This document shows, in pieces, positions 32,499-44,009 of a stretch of 64,000 nucleotides of DNA. The stretch is from Rhipidocladum racemiflorum (taxonomy: Eukaryota > Streptophyta > Magnoliopsida > Poales > Poaceae). The stretch spans positions 16,785,558 to 16,849,557 of the forward strand of contig CM070576.1 in assembly GCA_036346355.1 (NCBI GenBank), written 5' to 3'. Numbering within the stretch: position 1 is the stretch's first letter; each line of letters starts with the position of its first letter. The position numbers and the translations under genes are program-made. The notes under the pieces are model-generated. The model saw nothing but the letters and a program-made list of their open reading frames with translations. It was not told the DNA's origin and did no database searches.

Positions 32499-32881
32499 CA
32501 TTATATCATCTAATAGGTAATATAAAATTGGAAAATTACAAATCTAATTGATAAAATATGCCTACATATGACGTTAACCTACTATATACTTCAATACACA
32601 ATTGTTTTAACTCTCCATAAGTTTTTCTTCTCAATTCTATACTATCTAGTAAGGTTCAACGAATTATTCTCAACATATCCGATTAGGCCTAAACTGCAAT
32701 TACACCACTACAAATTCTAAAATACCAATATATCTACACGAATATTACTAACCTGCATGAACCTACATAAAGTTTACTATTCTAAACATTGTTCTAACAA
32801 TGGCCATTATGTCATCCTAGGTAATATAAACTAATAGAATTACAAGTCTAACTAATAAATTATTCCTACGTATGATATTAA
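32499..32881. repeat. 306-bp tandem repeat in the MULE-B leader, split by MULE-A
   Basis: The block starting CATTATATCATCTAATAGG (32499) is repeated at 32805 (CATTATGTCATCCTAGG). The second unit stops at the MULE-A insertion (32881) and continues at 62731 (CCTACTCTACAATTCAATAC), matching 32581 onward. Confidence 0.8.
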
Positions 32882-33000
32882 CGATTTTTTTTTAAAATAA
32901 CCATATTTTAATCAAAAAATTCAAAAATATACTACGGAAAAAAATTTACAGAAGTGTCCTACAGTCACGCCACGTGGCAGCGACTGATATGCCTGTCGCT
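32882..33000 (+). repeat. MULE-A left terminal inverted repeat
   Basis: Starts CGATTTTTTTTTAAAATAAC and contains AATCAAAAAATTCAAAAATAT and CACGCCACGTGGCAGCGAC. The inverse of 62605-62721 aligns along its length with small gaps. Confidence 0.8.
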
Positions 33001-33009
33001 CCACCGTGG

Positions 33010-36000
33010 TGCGACTGAGGGGGGGCTTGCCACGTGGCGCGTGGTGGCTGGCTACGGTCGGCCGGCGTGGGAGGGGGGAAGGGGGCGCTCAAGATCCGTT
33101 CGGCCGGCCAGAAAACAGAAGAAGAGAAAGGAAGAAGAAGAGAAAGAAAGGGAAGAGAAGAGGAAGAAGAAGAGAAGGAGATGAAAAAGAAAAAGAAAAG
33201 GAGAGGAAAAAGAGAGGGAGTTCATCAGCCGTTCTTCGTTCGTCGTGCATCGTTCGTTGTTCGTTTGACGTTCATCGGTAAGTAATTTATATAAATAATT
33301 TTTCCTCGGCATAATTGATTCGTAGTTAGTTAAAATATAGTAAGTATCGGAATAATATTAGGTTAGTCCAAAAAATGTAATACTTGATTAATTTTTGTTT
33401 TATATATTCATGTAATTATTTGTTATTAGTATAATTGATTTGTAGTTAGAAAAAAACATAGTTAATCTCAGAAAATATTAGGGTAGTACCAAAAACATGG
33501 ATCGTTCGTTTGTCGTTCATCGGTTAGTAATTTATATAATTATTTTTTTTGTCAATATAATTTCTATGTAGTTAGAACAAATATAACTAGTCTTAAAAAA
33601 TACTAGTGTAACACCCCAGCATCTAGTATGCCTGAATGCTACCAAACATAGACTAAGCAACATCTAAATACCACAAATTAACATAAATTATAGCAAAGGA
33701 GCAAATGCTAAAACCGAAAATTTCTGCAGCATCTCCTTTGTTTCTCATGCTTCGAAGCAACAACAATAGTAAGACAAGATATAGCTTGGTAAATGACAAT
33801 TAAAAACAGCAATAACAATTGATATGGCAACACTTATATCTACAAACAGCGAATTCAACCAATTCACCAATTATAGTGAAGCAAAAGATGAACTTAAGCT
33901 CAAAACCAAGCCGAGCACCAAGTTTCATGGCATAAATCTTATTATCATGTCTCCAAGTGATTAAACATAGACTATGAATGTGGAGCTACGTGTAGAAGTG
34001 TAGCTAAACCCCTTTCCCGCATGCCGGTCTCAAAGTACCTAAAAACAACATAAAACACAAGCGTGAGTTCATCACTCAGCAAGTATATTGCAATGGGCCA
34101 AAAAAACAATTCAATGTAACATCACTACATACCATGCTCAACTTCGTGGTCAAGTCATAATCTCATATTCAACATCATATTCATGTCTCAAAATCATTGT
34201 TCACATATCATCATCATCATGTATGCAATGCGATGCAATGCAATGCTCATATCTCCTGGAAGCTTATACCGGTATAGCTGAGTGTACACCCGTCGGCGTG
34301 CACCCTCTCCCCCCTTCCATCCCGTAGATGGAGGGTGCCTACTCCTCGCTTCCATTCACCACGTGGATGGAATCACGATGTAGGTCTTACTCAATGGCGT
34401 TCCGGACTAGTCATAACTTACTCACCGACCTTACCGGACTAGTTATGACTTTCTCACCGCCCTCGCCATGTCTCATGCCATGAATGCAAAGATGCCAACA
34501 TCATAAAATAATTTGCACATTTACTTAAACCAATCATGGCATAGAATCATATTGGATCATTTTCATCATACCAATAGCAAGCATTAAAGCATGGCATGTT
34601 ATCGCATCATAAATTCAATTTCAACTCATCAAAACTAGCGATCTAACACTCGCTACACATTCCAATACACTTGCCTTAACCTCCGGCGACAGATTGATGA
34701 GAAGTAGTGGGCACTCCTGGGGTCACACCACCTGCACATAGGCATCACACACTCACAAACATGCCCACAAAACATTACACAACATTCATCTAACCCGACA
34801 TTGCACCCTACTTGCAAAACCCAAAAACAGAGGCTCTGTCCCGCCGGGACAACCGACTTGCAACGGCCATAACATGAATTCTAAGACTTTAAATCAATTA
34901 AACGAGTACATCCGCGCGTAGGTTAGGAAATTTCCCAACTTTTTCTAGTTATAGGGAAAGACTGATTCGGACTCTAAAGTTATTTAATCTACAAAATACC
35001 GTGATCTGTTCCAATCACGTCACAGATTTTAACATGCTCGGTAAAACAGTCATAACTTTCAAACGGCTGATCAGAATTTAACGTTCTTTATGTCCATGGA
35101 AAGATAATTAAATTACCTACAACTTCTTCCACGTCCGTAAGACCAGATTCCAACTCTAAATTGGCGAAAAACTGAACCCTATGTCGACTGCGCATGCTGT
35201 CCCAAAACAGAAACGTGGCAACATCTAGATCTAATCCAATTTACTCAATTCCAGCACCACCAATTGATCTAAAATCATGATAAACACCCTTAGAACAGTA
35301 CCTAGCCCAACCCCAAGGAGTCCCATGGCCATACCTTCGCCCGACGCACGAAAACTGAATGGATCTCCTCCTTGTTCGCTCCTCGTTCCTCGCTCCTCGC
35401 TCCAATGAATGGATCCTCGAGGTGCAGGGGTGGGGAGGCCATCCTAGGGCAGCAAGGGGTGGAGGAGAGGTGGTGGAGCAAAGGGGAGCAATGGGGGAGG
35501 TGGAGGCGCATGCAAGGGAGAGGGGGAGGTGGGGGTGGCGGCTAGGGCATGGAGGGAGAGGTGGGGGCGCCCAAGGGGCAGGGTGGGGCGCAACAAGGGC
35601 AGGGGGAGGCCCTTTTACCAGCCCACACAAGTCTCCTAGTCCTAAATGGACTCATACTCCATCCCACCAAAGCCCACAACCCCTTCTTTTAGGCCCAAAC
35701 TCCCCTGGAAAGGCCCAAACTCCCGAAAACGGCCTAGAAACGCAATTAAACCTCATACCATATGGTTTTAACTTCTAATACCATATTTCATAATGTTTTT
35801 GACCTTATCATGCACCATTTATAAGGTTACGACACTCCGTGGGGTCACATCACTTCATAAGGCCCAAAAAAGCGAGTAAACCTCAAGCCGTAAGGTTTTA
35901 TTCTCTAATTTCACATTTTATAATGTCACACCATACCGTAGTGTCACAACTAGGGTAGCTCAAAAAATACTAGGGTATTTATTGAGTTCGTTGCGCATGT

Positions 36001-36308
36001 TATACAATATTGTTTGCGTATTGTAGTAGGCTTGCCGGGCCGCACACTCCCCTGCAAACCGTCTCTATAATTTTTTTCGTCGATATAATTGGTATGTTGT
36101 CGAAAAATACTCGTCAAAACTTAGTGCATTACATAATTGGTATGTAGTCAAAAATTACTAGTCGGAACTTTGTGCATTATATAATTGGTATGTAGTTACC
36201 AAAAATATAACTAGTCTAAAAATACTAGGGTTGCTCAAAAAAAATGTAGAAACTAAGTGCATTATATAATTCCTTGCGTATGTTATACAATTTTTTTTCA
36301 TATTCCAG
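33010..36308 (+). other. MULE-A leader, first intron and purine-rich 5' region
   Basis: A GC-rich leader is followed by a purine tract (33100-33220, AAGAAGAAGAGAAAG-like) and a likely donor TCG|GTAAGTAATT at 33277/33278. The matching acceptor is ATTCCAG at 36308, six bases before the transposase ATG. The intron contains a partial tandem copy (TTCATCGGTAAGTAATTTAT at 33271 and TTCATCGGTTAGTAATTTAT at 33517) and the solo LTR at 33607-35948. Frames rich in Lys, Glu and Arg across the purine tract are not genes. Confidence 0.55.
33607..35948 (-). mobile_element. Solo Ty3 LTR in the MULE-A intron
   Basis: 2342 bp with TG..CA ends (TGTAACACCCCAG at 33607, GTGTCACA at 35948) and perfect target copies ACTAG (33602-33606 and 35949-35953). 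Comparison with the other Ty3 LTRs (motifs near CTCAGCAAGTATA and TAAAAACAAC) suggests that the transcriptional direction is minus, so that the true 3' end is at 33607. No internal sequence remains. Confidence 0.9.
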
Positions 36309-36313
36309 AAGGT

Positions 36314-38926
36314 ATGCCTGCTATGGATGCATTCAGAGTGCATTACGGTGAAGAAGTTTAGGAGGGCCCATATAGTGTTGATTTGAATGGTTTTCAGCAC
36401 CATATTTTATACCATCAGAATCCGGAGGACATGAATTTTGAAAATCTGTGTAGGTGGCTTTGTGACAGTTTTTCACTAAATCCTGCGAAGTTTGATGTCA
36501 GCATCAAATGCTTGTGGCTGAGAGGTACACATGACTCGGTATGGGTACTTAGACCGTTGGAGCGGTCTCAGTCTTGGAGGAACTACATCAATGCAACAAG
36601 GCGGCGTGGTTGGGGTTTCATCCTCTTTGTGCAGACGACAATCAAAACAAACCAGCCTAGTGATGAAACCCCTATCATGGTGCAGGCACAAACTGTGGCG
36701 GAAGTTCATGAGAATGTTCGATCATGTGCTGCACTGACGGGACAAGCAGATGAAGGGGAGGAGTTGGAGGGGTTAGTTGATGTGATGGAGCAGGATGATC
36801 AGCGAGCGGCGGAGGAAGAAGATGCACTGGCCATGGAGGACCATGATGAATCTTTGTCCGATGATGATGGAAATACGTCCGCAAAGGTGCCTAATGCTTT
36901 GAATAGGGCCGAAGCGGGAGCCCTAGTAGTGAACGATGCCCATGACTCCACATGTGAGTACCGACCAAATGAGGTATGCGTGCACGCAATGTCCACAGAG
37001 AAGTCCGCTTTGTAGGATGCTATAAGGGTATAGGCGATGAGCTTGCAGCGATCAGCGAGAGTGGTCAAATCCAGTAAAGACTGTTACACGTTGAAGTGTG
37101 AAAATGCCGAATGTGGTTGGCGGGTTCATGCCCACAAGCCCAAGTACGAGATGAAATGGGTTGCCACGAAGGTGGTGCAGCACAGTTGTGTTCTTAGCAA
37201 TGTAACATCGAGACATCGTAACCTCACATCCTCTTTCATCGCGAACGTGATGTACGGAGAGATTGTCGAGAAGGTTGACATTGAGGCACAGCACATAGTT
37301 CTTGCCATGAAGAATAGATATAAATACCAAATCAGCTATGCTAAAGCCTGGAGGGCGAAGCAGAAGTCATTGGAGAAGCGCTTTGGGACCTTCGAGGCAT
37401 CTTATGACAACCTTCCCCGACTACTGGAGGTCCTGAAGGAGAGAAACCCCGGGACATATACTGTTGTACACGAAAGGGATTCTCAAAAACCCCCCGGCTT
37501 CCTAGTCATGGAGCTTGCTTTCTTATCACTTGGGTCATGTGTGGAGGCCTTCAGGCATTGCCGTTCAGTCGTGTGCGTGGACGGGACTTTCCTCACTGGG
37601 AAGTACAAGGGTCAAATCCTGACAGCCATCGATATGGACGGAAACAACCAAATACTTCCGATAGCCTTCGCTTTTGTGGAGGGTGAAAATTATGAGAGTT
37701 GGCTATGGTTCTTCAGGAGACTGAAGATCGGTGTTGTGAAGGATAGGCCCAATGTGTGCATAATACATGACCGCCATGCTGGGATGATGAAAGCAATAAA
37801 GAAGATGCAGGAAGATGTGGAAGAACTGTTTCCGTGGCCGGATTTGCAGAACCGGTGGTGCATGCGACACATGGGGGCAAACCTATTCAAATATTTCAAG
37901 AGTAAGAGGCTCATGAACCTGTTCAAGAGGTTGTGCAAGCAAAATCTGCATAAGAAATTTGTTGCCATCTGGGAGAAGCTCGACGAGCTTACTACCAAGC
38001 AGATACGAGACGGAGAGAGGCAAGCTGGGGGGAGTAGTTGGGAGGCACCGCAGCGTTTACAGCCCTTACCGGGCATTGACCAACCAAACACCAGAAGGAG
38101 GCCTACGAGAAACATCAAGTGTTTCCCACACTGGATTGAGTCAGAACCACTGGAGAAGTGGGCACTGTTGTACGACACAAACGGGGCAAGGTACGGGCTG
38201 ATGACAACCAACCTGGCCGAGGTGTACAACTGGGTGATAAGGGGTCTTCGTGGCATGCCCCTCATTACTGTCGTCAAAGGTGTGCTGCACGGTACAGTGA
38301 GGTATTTCTGGGAATGGCACGCTGTCGCAGTGTTGCATGCAAGTACCATTCAGAGTCCTTACTGCAGCGTCATTACAGCTTGGATGACGAACAAGGTTGA
38401 GAAGGCCCTCCTACACTCGGTCGTCGTCATGGGTACCACGGAGTTACGATTTGAGGTCACACTGAGGAATAACGAGGGGCTCGGAATGGCTAGTGGAAGA
38501 ATCACCCATGAAGTGAGCTTGGGGGGCGGTACGGCCCACACCTACACTTGCACTTGCCTAAAGTTGTACCTTCTTCATAGACCATGTTCGCATGTCTTGG
38601 CAGCTTGTGGACAGATTCAAATGAGCAGCGAACAATTCGTTTCTCCGTACTACATGGCGGAGACTGTTGTTCAAATGTGGTCCGGTGAACTGCATGGGTT
38701 TCGTGTCACCGGAAACTTCACTGAAATTGATAATGGCACACATACATGGGTCCCTAACATCAGCAGAGTCAAGGGCAGGAAAGGTCGTCGACAAATGCGC
38801 TGCATCCACAATGATATGGACGAGTCTGAGGTGGGAGGCCCTGTCCGGAGGTGTGCCCTTTGTGGAGAGTACGGCCACAAAAAGAACAAATGTCCTCGGA
38901 ATGAAGTTTCGGGTGGAGGGGCTTGA
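36314..38926 (+). pseudogene. MULE-A transposase (MuDR type), three in-frame TAG codons
   Basis: One reading frame of 870 codons runs from ATG 36314 to TGA 38924-38926, broken only by TAG at 36359, 37013 and 37031. It first encodes an N-terminal segment and an acidic stretch (EQDDQRAAEEEDALAMEDHD). A MuDR/FAR1-type DNA-binding region follows (CENAECGWRVHAHK, HSCVLSN). The MULE DDE domain has D in VDGTFLTG (37580), D in IIHDRHAG (37768) and a likely E in NLAEVYNW (38220). A SWIM zinc finger (CTCLKL ... PCSH, 38548-38599) and a CCHC knuckle CALCGEYGHKKNKC close it. The DDE protein would cut and paste elements with matching termini. From ATG 37037 a 629-residue product with DNA-binding, catalytic and zinc domains could still be made. 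No frameshift was seen, unlike the neighbouring PMD gene. Confidence 0.9.
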
Positions 38927-41052
38927 ATTTCATGCCTGTAAGGCATGTTGCCATCTTGTGGAGTGCGTTCTATTTGTATGGAATGTAATAATCATACAAC
39001 TCCCTTACGCGTGTTTGTTGTGTTACTACGGTTTGTAGATGTGTGATCGGATTTTGTGTTGTCAGCACTGTTATGCATGCGTGTATGTTCAAGAAAGTTG
39101 TAGTATTGTGTGAATTGTTAGCTATGTCCTGTAATTGCTAGAATTTCCTTACTACTTTTTTTTGTAGCATTTGTCTACATCATATGTTTGATATCTCTGT
39201 TTGTATGATTGGAATTTCCTTACTCCATGACCAATTGGAATTATTAAATTGTTTGTTGTGTGCAGGAGTGGCTGCTGTGGGCGACGTTGGCGATTGGTCG
39301 TACGGGCTTCTAGATCGCCACTTGGACGCACGTCACTGTGGACGGTTACACGCTACTACCGTCGATCCAGGTGTCTTGTCCATAGACTCCAGCACTCGCC
39401 TGGGGCCTCGACAGACGCTGGTTTCCCAGGTATGTAAGAATACAAATTTTTGCATACCACTTAGTCGTGACACGTTGTGGCCTTACATGTAATGGTTTGT
39501 TGCAGGTTGGAGGCGGCAGGATTGCTCCCCCTAGCGCGGATGGTCGAGGAGACACAGGAGGACCTCGTCGATGGTTCGGATGGTGCGGCCATCTTTGTCG
39601 AGAGATCCCGACGCTTTCCGTTCGACCGATCCCTCCTTACTTCCCTCGTGGACCGCTGGCGCCCAGAGACGCATATGTTCCACTTGCCCTGCGGAGAGAT
39701 GACACCGATTCTGCATTATGTTTTGTTCCTCACCGGCCTCCCGATCGCTGGCGAGGCGGTTGTCCCTCAGGAGGTGGATGACGACTGGCGCGATGACCTA
39801 GTTGCTAGGTTTGGGGCAGTGCTCCCCCCTAGTCCCACAGGCCAGGTGCAGTACACCCCACTACAACCACGACAGAAGCACGGTCCTACTCTGTTGTGGC
39901 TACGCCAGTTCAAGGTACGTGTTGTCATGGTTCATAATTGGTATGACTTAATATACTACTCTAACCAACTAACTTTTCTTCCTGCAGGTTAGTAGGCTGG
40001 CTGGGAATGCCAACGCTTACCAGGTCAGCAGGCACCTGGAGGCTTACCTTTTTGTGGCTATTCGGATGGGTGATCTTCACCACCACCCATGGAGATAGCG
40101 TCGACGCTAGGCTCGTTCCAATCACCCAGGCCATTGAAGGGAATATGCCCGAGAGGCAATAATAAATTGTTTATTATCTTATTCCATGTTTATAATAGAT
40201 GTTTATTTCTCATGCTAAAATTGTATTAACCGGAAACGTTGATACATGTGTGTGTAATAAACAAACAAAAGGTTCCTAGTAAAGCCTCTCTTTTAAACTA
40301 GCTTGTTGATTAGCGATGATCAAGGTTTCACGATCATGAACATTGGATGTTGTTAATAACGGGTCACATTATTAGAAGAATGATGTGATGAACACACACC
40401 CAAGTTGGTATAGCAAATTCGATCAAGTCATTAAAGTTTGTTCTTTACTGAACATAAACAAAATAGCTCTTATCCTTAGACCATGAGATGATGTAAATAA
40501 CTAACTCATGAAGAGTACTTTGATGACATCAAACGTCACTCCGTAACACGGTGACTATAAAGATGGATTTGGGTACTATGAAAGTATTAGTTGAGGCTCA
40601 TGCATCAAGAGTGGGATTTGTCCATCCAGATGACGGAGAGATATACTCTGGGCCCTCTCGGTGATATCACATTGACATCGCTTGCAAGCACGTGACTAGG
40701 TCACAAGAATGTCATATCACGGAACGAGTAAAGAGTACTTATCGTTAACGGGATCAAACTAGGTATAGTTGATACCAATGATCGGATCTCGGATAAGTAA
40801 TATATCGCGAGACAAAAGGAATTGGTTATGTTGGTTTTGGTTCACACGATCACTAGTTCATCGTTGAGTAAGTGGGAGTCATTATGGATCTCCAGATCCC
40901 GCTGATGATTATTGATCAGAGAGGTGTCTTGATCATGTCCATTTTATTCACGAACCGTAGGGTGACACACTTAAGGTTCATCGACGCTTTTGAGTGGATA
41001 CGGAACACCGGAGAAAAGTTTGGACAGCACCGGAATAGTTTCGGTATCATAA

Positions 41053-41276
41053 CATTCACATGAAGAGAATGGAGAGTCCATTCACATGGAGAGTCCATTC
41101 ACATGAAGAGAATGGAGAGTCCATTCACATGGAGAGTCCATTCACATGGAGAGAATGGAGAGTCCATTCACATGGAGAGTCCATTCACATGGAGAGAATG
41201 GAAAGTCCATTCACATGGAGAGTCCATTCACATGGAGAGAATGGAGAGTCCATTCACATGGAGAGAATGGAGAGTC
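41053..41276 (+). repeat. Alternating 26/17-bp minisatellite in the solo copia LTR
   Basis: Ten units all start CATTCACATG. Their lengths are 26, 17, 26, 17, 26, 17, 26, 17, 26 and 26 bp. The long unit is CATTCACATGGAGAGAATGG plus AGAGTC; the short one lacks nine internal bases. The array ends ten bases before the LTR TATA box. Confidence 0.9.
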
Positions 41277-41286
41277 AACTCACTCC

Positions 41287-41294
41287 TATAAAAG
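41287..41294 (+). promoter_or_regulatory. TATA box of the solo copia LTR
   Basis: TATAAAAG at 41287, directly downstream of the minisatellite, in the expected position of the Angela/BARE U3 promoter. Confidence 0.7.
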
Positions 41295-42843
41295 GGAGGG
41301 TGGAGCTCCTCTCTCATGACTAATCTCCATGACCCTTTGGTTGGTCTTTTCTTCTTCCTCCTCGCTGTTCCACCTTTCAAGCGAGCTTAAGCGCCGCTGA
41401 AACAGCTTTTCTCCACCACCACCACTAAGTCGTAGTGTTGTTGGAGTTTCCGTGGATCCTCTACTTCCGCTGCCCGTGGATCGAGGGATTGGAGGTCGCC
41501 GTTGTTCCGCACGTGTGACCAAGTACGAGGCGCCGCCGCTTGTGGCGCTCATCTTCGCGACTTTGAAGTCGGGCGTGTACCTCTACTTCAACCACGTTTG
41601 TTTGCGGGAACGTTATTCCCGCTTTCGGTCTACGAGGGTGAGTCCTTCTGAAACCGTTTGCATGCATCTCCTAGATATGATCTTGGTGTTTGGTTGCATT
41701 CGTAGGAAAATTTTTGTTTTCCATGCTTCGAAACCCATCAGCCATTGCTAACGCTGCGCCCGGCGAAGTCCCCCATTACAACTGGGGGGTCTACAGTACT
41801 TTGTGCCACCTATCGGGGGCTGTGCGACGCGTGCCTCCGACAGCGCGATGGTTCGATACTCTCTGGGTGCCGAACTGACTGGGCCGCGAAGATGACCCCT
41901 TGGGTGGAGCAGTGGACTCATGCACTGGACGACGTGGCTGCAGCGGATTTCACGTACGACATACAGGGATACCAGGGGTGCCTGCAGTGGTACCTTGGAC
42001 TTACACGGGTATGCCTTTTGCCCGCTGACGACCAGCACGATATCCTTCCAGCTACAGCCTACGACACATATGGCACGTGGGTTGCATCGGCGATCCACTT
42101 CGCGGTACGTTCACTACACACTATACCTAGATTTTTATTGGAATGCAAGTATACATATATCTTACCGCATGTTAACACTTTCAGGGCGACATGGCGACAG
42201 AGATTGATGAGGACGCACAGTCCATGGTAGGGCCTTTGGGCTGGGGTTCGGAGGTCTCCCAGGAGGAGTTGACGGGGTTCCTCGAGCGATTGTCCATGAA
42301 GGCGAGGAGTATAGCGTGAGCCTACACTTGCCGGCAGAGGATCGACATCAGTGGTTCGCCCTCGCGATCGGCGAGCCGACGACAGCAGGGGGTCGGGAGC
42401 AGTACATGACCAATACCTCCGACACCACTGTCGGACGACTCCGCTGTCCGGCCGCTCGAACCTCCCACCTTGCCGAACCCCTCCCAGTGGTAGGTGCCCT
42501 CGTATGGCATGCCAGGTACTTACGTACTTGCTCACTTAAATATGCAATGCATTTTGTGGTAACTAACACTTGTGTACAGCAGGATACTCATTCGGACACC
42601 CTACAGGTGCGCCGTTCCGGTACCCTCCTCCTCCTCCTGTCATGGTGCCGACCCCAGGTGTGTTCAATACCCACCGTAAACTAACATTGCTTTAAACTTT
42701 ACTTTGAAACACATGCTACGTGCTTTCAGGTTACTTCCCAGAGGGTGTACACACGTGCGGAGGACTTTGACACGCCATATTCCGTGCGGCCGCACCCAGA
42801 CTTCGTGTATGGGTCCCAACCAAGCGCCCCCACGCATACATAG

Positions 42844-43589
42844 CCGACGGACCCGAGTTCTTCATGCCATACCCCTATAGCAGCCGAGACCCTCGGACCG
42901 CGGATCGGCCATGCACCAGACCGGTTCAGCCCTTCAGGTCCCAGACGTCGCCCTGCCGCTGCACGTCGACCAGCAAGGCGGACCAGACCTCGTGCACAGG
43001 GCGGGGGAGGTCAGCAGGGAGAGTAGGCGTCGATTGAGCATTGTATGCCTACGTTGTTCTTCCTGCGTTGTAATGTTATGTTCTAACTTATACATTTGTA
43101 CGTTGTATTCTCTACATTTCTGCTCCCATGTCACTGCCATTCAAAGCTGCACGACGTGTCAACCTCAAACAAAGCTGCACGACCTGTCACGCTCAAACAA
43201 TGCTGCATGACCTATCAACCGCTATCAAAGCTGCATGACCTATCACCCTCATTCAAAGCTGAAATGCTTGATATGACCACTCACTGCCTACATTTAACTC
43301 CGAGGTGACCACTTATTGCATAGTATATTAATCAGCACTAACACCTAGCATGCAGTTAAGGTATTGGTGATGAGCTACCCATCATGCCTGTGTGCTATCT
43401 TATCATGCCTGCCATGACCCATCGATCTCATCTGCAAAGCATTCTAGGTGACTATGGGAGAGATTCCCTGTCTAAAGCTGTGGCCATAGCAAGGCTCATG
43501 TTCCATCCCATGCAAAGCTACAGAGGAATCCGATGCTTGCGGATTTTAACTTCTCTTAAGTCCGTCACTCTCTCCTATGGCTAGCTATT
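42844..43589. other. Spacer between PMD and GRF genes of MULE-A
   Basis: Contains the 3' end of the PMD gene, a 28-bp tandem repeat (43142-43262) and the upstream promoter of the GRF gene. The promoter was cut by the Tekay element at 43589. Confidence 0.6.
43142..43262 (+). repeat. 28-bp tandem repeat, about 4.3 copies
   Basis: Units start CAAAGCTGCACGACCTGTCA at 43142, 43170, 43198 (CAATGCTGCATGACC), 43226 and 43254 with a constant 28-bp spacing and substitutions only. Confidence 0.85.
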
Positions 43590-44009
43590 TGTAACACCCC
43601 AAAATTTTGCTTTTCTTAAATTCATGTGTGATTTGGCACTTTGGTGAATTTTTGGAATTTTCTGGAATTTATTTGGATTTATTTGGAATTTATTTGAATT
43701 TATTCCATTTGAAATAATTAAAGAATTAAACTTTGCAAATAAAATTTTGTTGGAAATATTTTATTTGAGCCCAAAATGAACCAAAGTATTTTCCAGAATT
43801 TTTCTGGAATTTTTCTGAGTCTTTTGCTATTTTTAATGAATTAAATGAATTACTGGGAATTATTTTAATTATTAAATCGCTGGAAAATGCGAGTGGGTTT
43901 GTACTATTCATCCGACCGAGCCCGAGTCAGACTCGAGTTCGAGTCCGACCCGAACCCGACCCGAGCCACGTGACTCGACCGAATCAAGTCCAAACCCTAA
44001 CCCGGTGAA

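Larger units (their letters stand above)
32012..32881 (-). mobile_element. MULE-B, left part (older MULE, minus strand)
   Basis: Antisense transposase N-terminal coding (32012-32260), an acidic upstream coding part (about 32270-32455) and an AT-rich leader or intron with 306-bp tandem repeats (32499-32881). MULE-A lies between this piece and 62731-63300, which continues the same tandem repeat. Coding beyond 32012 is lost at the junction with an LTR. Confidence 0.7.
40135..41740 (+). mobile_element. Solo Angela/BARE-like Ty1/copia LTR in the PMD gene
   Basis: 1606 bp, starting TGAAGGGAATATGCCCGAG and ending AAACCCATCA, with perfect target copies GCCAT (40130-40134, 41741-41745). The sequence (AATATGCCC-AGAGGCAATAATAAA, TACATGTGTG, AACGGGTCACATTATTAG) is recognisably the LTR of the Angela/BARE copia group. 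PMD coding resumes exactly after the second target copy. Confidence 0.95.
39267..42843 (+). pseudogene. Plant mobile domain (PMD) gene of MULE-A, split by a solo LTR
   Basis: Exons with GT..AG borders: 39267-39429, 39506-39914, 39988-40129 joined across the solo LTR to 41746-42104, 42185-about 42512, then smaller Pro-rich exons (about 42593-42660 and 42730-42843). The PMD is shown by SLVDRWRPETHMFHLPCGEM, LTGLPIAGEAVVPQ, LWLRQF, then the TYRGLCDACLRQRDG block and CLQWYLGLTRVCLLPADD. PMD proteins include MAIN and MAIL1 of Arabidopsis and many transposon-borne copies; the domain takes part in silencing and genome stability, its exact biochemistry being unknown. An extra T in a run at 40049-40053 and an extra G at 41784-41789 shift the frame. 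Whether the PMD is a separate gene or a 3' part of the transposase transcript is open: only about 340 bp separate them. Confidence 0.75.

Noticed and set aside
33006..33285. Overlapping plus-strand frames rich in Lys, Glu and Arg
   Set aside because: They follow a purine-rich simple-sequence tract in three frames, with an equally long minus-strand frame. This is expected from composition.
37690..38349. 219-residue minus-strand frame inside the transposase
   Set aside because: It is the antisense shadow of the conserved MULE transposase domain.
41060..41323. Repetitive frames with ESPFTWRVHSHGE-like units
   Set aside because: They are translations of the 26/17-bp minisatellite in a non-coding LTR.
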